Assembly (NCBI RefSeq): GCF_029919115.1
Contig: NZ_CP123990.1
Location: 1,178,001-1,242,000, forward strand
Length of the DNA stretch: 64,000 nucleotides
Source: Variovorax paradoxus
GTDB taxonomy: Bacteria; Pseudomonadota; Gammaproteobacteria; Burkholderiales; Burkholderiaceae_C
Reading direction: 5' to 3'
Below, one piece after another: positions 62,019 to 64,000 of this stretch (its first letter is position 1; every line of letters begins with the position of its first letter). The position numbers and the translations under genes were made by a program. The notes beneath the pieces were generated by a model, which ran no database searches, had not been told where the DNA came from, and saw only the letters and a program-made list of their open reading frames with translations.

Positions 62019-62845
62019 TGGTCGCCGAACGGGCCTTGCGCCGTGAAGGCGCCGCCCTGGTAGATGGCGTTGGGGTCGGTCGGCGCCACGGGCGGTTGAG
62101 CCTCGACCTTGTCGCGGAACACTTCGGACGTGTCCTGCGGCACGAACCCCAGGTGCGCGGCTGCGCTGTTGTCCCACCACACATCGCGGTTGGCCGACAT
62201 GCCGTAGACGACGGTGTGCTTCACCTCGGGTGTGAAGAGCGACTTTTCGATCAGCGTGGTGAGGTCGCGGTAGCTGAGCCAGGTGCTCATCATCCGCCGG
62301 TTGAGCGGCTCGGGGAACGAGGAGCCGATGCGGATGCTCACGGTTTCGATGCCGTACCGGTCGAAGTAGAACTGCGCCACGTCTTCGCCGAACGACTTGG
62401 AAAGGCCGTAGTAGCCATCGGGCCGGCGGGCAACGTTGGCGTCGAGGTGCTCGCTCTGCTTGTAGAAGCCGATCACGTGGTTGGAGCTTGCGAACACCAC
62501 GCGCTTCACGCCGTGGCGGCGGGCGGCTTCATAGATGTGGAACACGCCCTTGATGTTGGCTTCGAGAATCTCTTCGAACGGACGCTCGACCGACACGCCG
62601 CCAAGGTGCACGATGGCATCGCATCCTTCGACCAGTGCATGGACCGCGGCTTTGTCGGAAAGGTCGCAGGGCACCAGTTCTTCATGCGCACCCTCGGAGG
62701 GCGCGACTGCGGCAATGTCGGAAAGGCGCAGGATCCCGGCATAGGGGCGCAGGCGTTCACGCAGTACCTTGCCCAGGCCGCCGGCCGCGCCGGTGAGCAG
62801 GATCCGGGGGAGCTTGTTGTTCGAAACTTGTGAGGACGTCGACAT
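62015..62845 (-). CDS. udh: Uronate dehydrogenase
   Basis: A 276-aa NAD-dependent oxidoreductase of the extended SDR superfamily that oxidises D-galacturonate or D-glucuronate to the aldarolactone. The Rossmann motif is TGAAGGLG (18-25) and the catalytic pair Y146-x3-K150 is in YYGLSKSFGED. Landmarks shared with known Udh are FASSNHVIGFY, RIGSSFPEPLNRRMMSTWLS and the GMSANRDVWWDNS end. It is the first gene of the operon, 178 bases from the divergent GntR-family regulator. It feeds the lactonase and GarD steps downstream. Confidence 0.94.
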   Translation of the reverse strand: MSTSSQVSNNKLPRILLTGAAGGLGKVLRERLRPYAGILRLSDIAAVAPSEGAHEELVPCDLSDKAAVHALVEGCDAIVHLGGVSVERPFEEILEANIKGVFHIYEAARRHGVKRVVFASSNHVIGFYKQSEHLDANVARRPDGYYGLSKSFGEDVAQFYFDRYGIETVSIRIGSSFPEPLNRRMMSTWLSYRDLTTLIEKSLFTPEVKHTVVYGMSANRDVWWDNSAAAHLGFVPQDTSEVFRDKVEAQPPVAPTDPNAIYQGGAFTAQGPFGDQ

Positions 62846-62992
62846 GTTTGTTGGCGCTTGGAATGGGTTGGTTCTGTCGGTCAGGGATCCGGAGGCCGCT
62901 GGGCTGAAACTTCAGCTGGATATCGGGTCAGTCCAAATAACCGGCCGATGGATAGAGCGGCGCTTTCGGAGGGCTGGAGTGATAAGTTATCT

Positions 62993-63005
62993 GTTGTCGT
63001 ACAAC
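62993..63005. promoter_or_regulatory. Predicted operator of the GntR/FadR-type regulator, copy 1
   Basis: GTTGT-CGT-ACAAC, a perfect short palindrome between the divergent udh and gntR-family genes, 18 bases before the regulator start. FadR-subfamily regulators often bind TTGT-N-ACAA-type sites. A related sequence lies at 63886-63904. Confidence 0.5.
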
Positions 63006-63023
63006 TAATAGGGGATTATTATC

Positions 63024-63845
63024 TTGACCATGGTCCAAACGGCTACGGGTAATCCCTCAATATCGACCGCGGCGGCGGAAGTCGCCGCCGGCGGCTCCTA
63101 TGCGGGGCGCGCGCGCCCGCGCGGCCTTGCCCATGGGCTGGTGGAAGACCTGGGCGAGAAAATCCGCAATCAGTCGCTGCGACCCGGCGACAAGCTGCCC
63201 ACCGAGTCGGCCATCATGAAGTCGTTCGGCGTGAGCCGCACCGTGGTGCGCGAAGCGCTGTCCAAGCTGCAGGCCGCCGGGCTGGTTGAAACGCATCACG
63301 GTGTCGGCACCTTTGTGCTGCAGCCGCGCGCGGCGGGCATGTTCCGGCTCGACTCGACCGACATCGCCAACTCCGTGGACGTGCTGGCGGTGCTTGAGCT
63401 CCGCATCAGCCTCGAGACCGAATCTGCCGGGTTGGCCGCCTCGCGCCGCACCGAGGAGCATCTGCTTGCCATGCGCCAGGCACTCGACGATTTCGAGCGC
63501 AACGTGGCGGTGGCAGGGGACACCGTGGCGCCCGATTTCCGCTTTCACCTGCAGATCGCCCAGGCCACCGGCAATCCGTATTTCGCGGACATCATGAGCC
63601 ACCTGGGCACCACGATCATTCCGCGCACGCGCATCACCGCCATTCGCAACTACGACCGGCGCGGCGAATACCTGAGCCGCGTGAACCGCGAGCACGAAGA
63701 GATCTACGCGGCCATTGCGCGGCGCGATCCCGAATCGGCCCGCGCGGCCATGCGCATTCATCTCACCAACAGCCGTGAGCGGCTGCGTGTTGCGCAAGAA
63801 GCGGCCCAGCAGACGGGCGCCACGCAGCCGCCGGCGGCTTCCTGA
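63024..63845 (+). CDS. GntR/FadR-family regulator
   Basis: A 273-aa regulator: winged helix at about 35-105 (GEKIRNQSLRPGDKLPTESAIM, SRTVVREALSKLQAAGLVETHHGVGTFV) and a C-terminal FCD ligand domain (LRISLETESAGLAASRR, FHLQIAQATGNPYF, HEEIYAAIARRDPESARAAMRIHL). FCD proteins often bind sugar acids, fitting control of the divergent udh operon. The TTG at 63024 has AGGGGA 9 bases upstream; ATG 63030 is the alternative, with a longer spacing. Confidence 0.93.
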   Translation: MTMVQTATGNPSISTAAAEVAAGGSYAGRARPRGLAHGLVEDLGEKIRNQSLRPGDKLPTESAIMKSFGVSRTVVREALSKLQAAGLVETHHGVGTFVLQPRAAGMFRLDSTDIANSVDVLAVLELRISLETESAGLAASRRTEEHLLAMRQALDDFERNVAVAGDTVAPDFRFHLQIAQATGNPYFADIMSHLGTTIIPRTRITAIRNYDRRGEYLSRVNREHEEIYAAIARRDPESARAAMRIHLTNSRERLRVAQEAAQQTGATQPPAAS

Positions 63846-63885
63846 ACGAAATTTCCGGCAATACGCTGGACAATCGTTGTTTGTG

Positions 63886-63904
63886 GTTGTACGATGACTG
63901 ACAA
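63886..63904. promoter_or_regulatory. Predicted operator of the GntR/FadR-type regulator, copy 2
   Basis: GTTGTACGA followed by TGACTGACAAC: nine bases equal the reverse complement of the first operator (GTTGTACGACAAC). The site lies 23-41 bases before the partial gene that ends the window, suggesting that this gene belongs to the same regulon. Confidence 0.4.
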
Positions 63905-63926
63905 CACAAACCAGCTGGAGACTTGA

Positions 63927-64000
63927 ATGAGCTTGAAAAGACGTGATCTGGTGCTCGGTGCCCTCGGCGGCGGGGTGCTTGCAGCCAGCGGCGCTGCGCA
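63927..64000 (+). CDS. Start of an exported protein (3' end missing)
   Basis: Only 24 codons are visible: MSLKRRDLVLGALGGGVLAA then SGAA. This is an N-terminal export signal with a twin-arginine-like KRRDLVLG, followed by a hydrophobic stretch. A GGAG ribosome site lies 6 bases before ATG 63927. In this neighbourhood a Bug-type binding protein is the most likely identity, but the family cannot be decided from so little. A GntR-type operator candidate lies upstream. Confidence 0.7.
   Translation, partial: MSLKRRDLVLGALGGGVLAASGAA

Overview
The window is a dense, GC-rich bacterial chromosome segment with about 64 protein genes and only one gene-free stretch over 300 bases (45839-46466). I saw no rRNA, tRNA, CRISPR array, phage or IS element. 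The gene content suggests Comamonadaceae (Burkholderiales), most probably Variovorax or a close relative. Supporting this are several orphan Bug/TctC-type periplasmic binding proteins, an intracellular PHB depolymerase, a three-domain LigD and glutathione-dependent formaldehyde oxidation. Genus assignment is inference.

Layout. 1-3431: a partial UPF0104 membrane protein, LigD and a small unknown gene. 3592-6090: thyA-folA-App1-type phosphatase operon. 6127-7801: cobalt-type nitrile hydratase (alpha, beta, accessory protein), followed by an inverted pair of REP-like elements. 7940-11891: FAD oxidase, DUF2069, YihY, DUF962 and a thioredoxin-like protein. 11894-15377 and 20582-23718: two modules of the form LysR + enzyme + orphan Bug protein (M20 peptidase; adenosine-deaminase-like). 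15387-20551: hydrolase, TPR protein, metY and a CBS protein. 23755-26092: phaZ, GST and a DOPA-dioxygenase-like gene. 26099-29928: a GbsR/MarR regulator with two matching operators and four genes of unknown joint function. 29962-33177: a radical SAM gene behind a LexA box, gntK and gnd. 33283-40475: ten closely packed minus-strand genes, with a split Rieske oxygenase, a GST and formaldehyde-oxidation genes at the promoter-proximal end. 40551-45838: aroQ and the prkA-yhbH-spoVR stress operon. 46467-50404: grpE-dnaK-dnaJ with a sigma-32 promoter. 50486-52408: FKBP, an HxlR-type regulator and psd. 52557-63845: a long uronate/aldarate catabolic operon with a divergent GntR regulator. 63927-end: the start of an exported protein.

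The most interesting system is at 35291-40475. The [2Fe-2S] Rieske domain and the mononuclear-iron catalytic domain of an oxygenase lie on two adjacent proteins. A GST-like gene follows with a 4-base overlap, then S-(hydroxymethyl)glutathione dehydrogenase and S-formylglutathione hydrolase. This resembles the NdmC/NdmD/NdmE logic of bacterial N-demethylation and predicts a formaldehyde-releasing demethylase of unknown substrate. Other notable points are the GbsR regulon with its paired operator, the SOS-type box at the radical SAM gene, an adenosine-deaminase homologue lacking the ribose-binding Asp, and paired operators for the uronate regulator.
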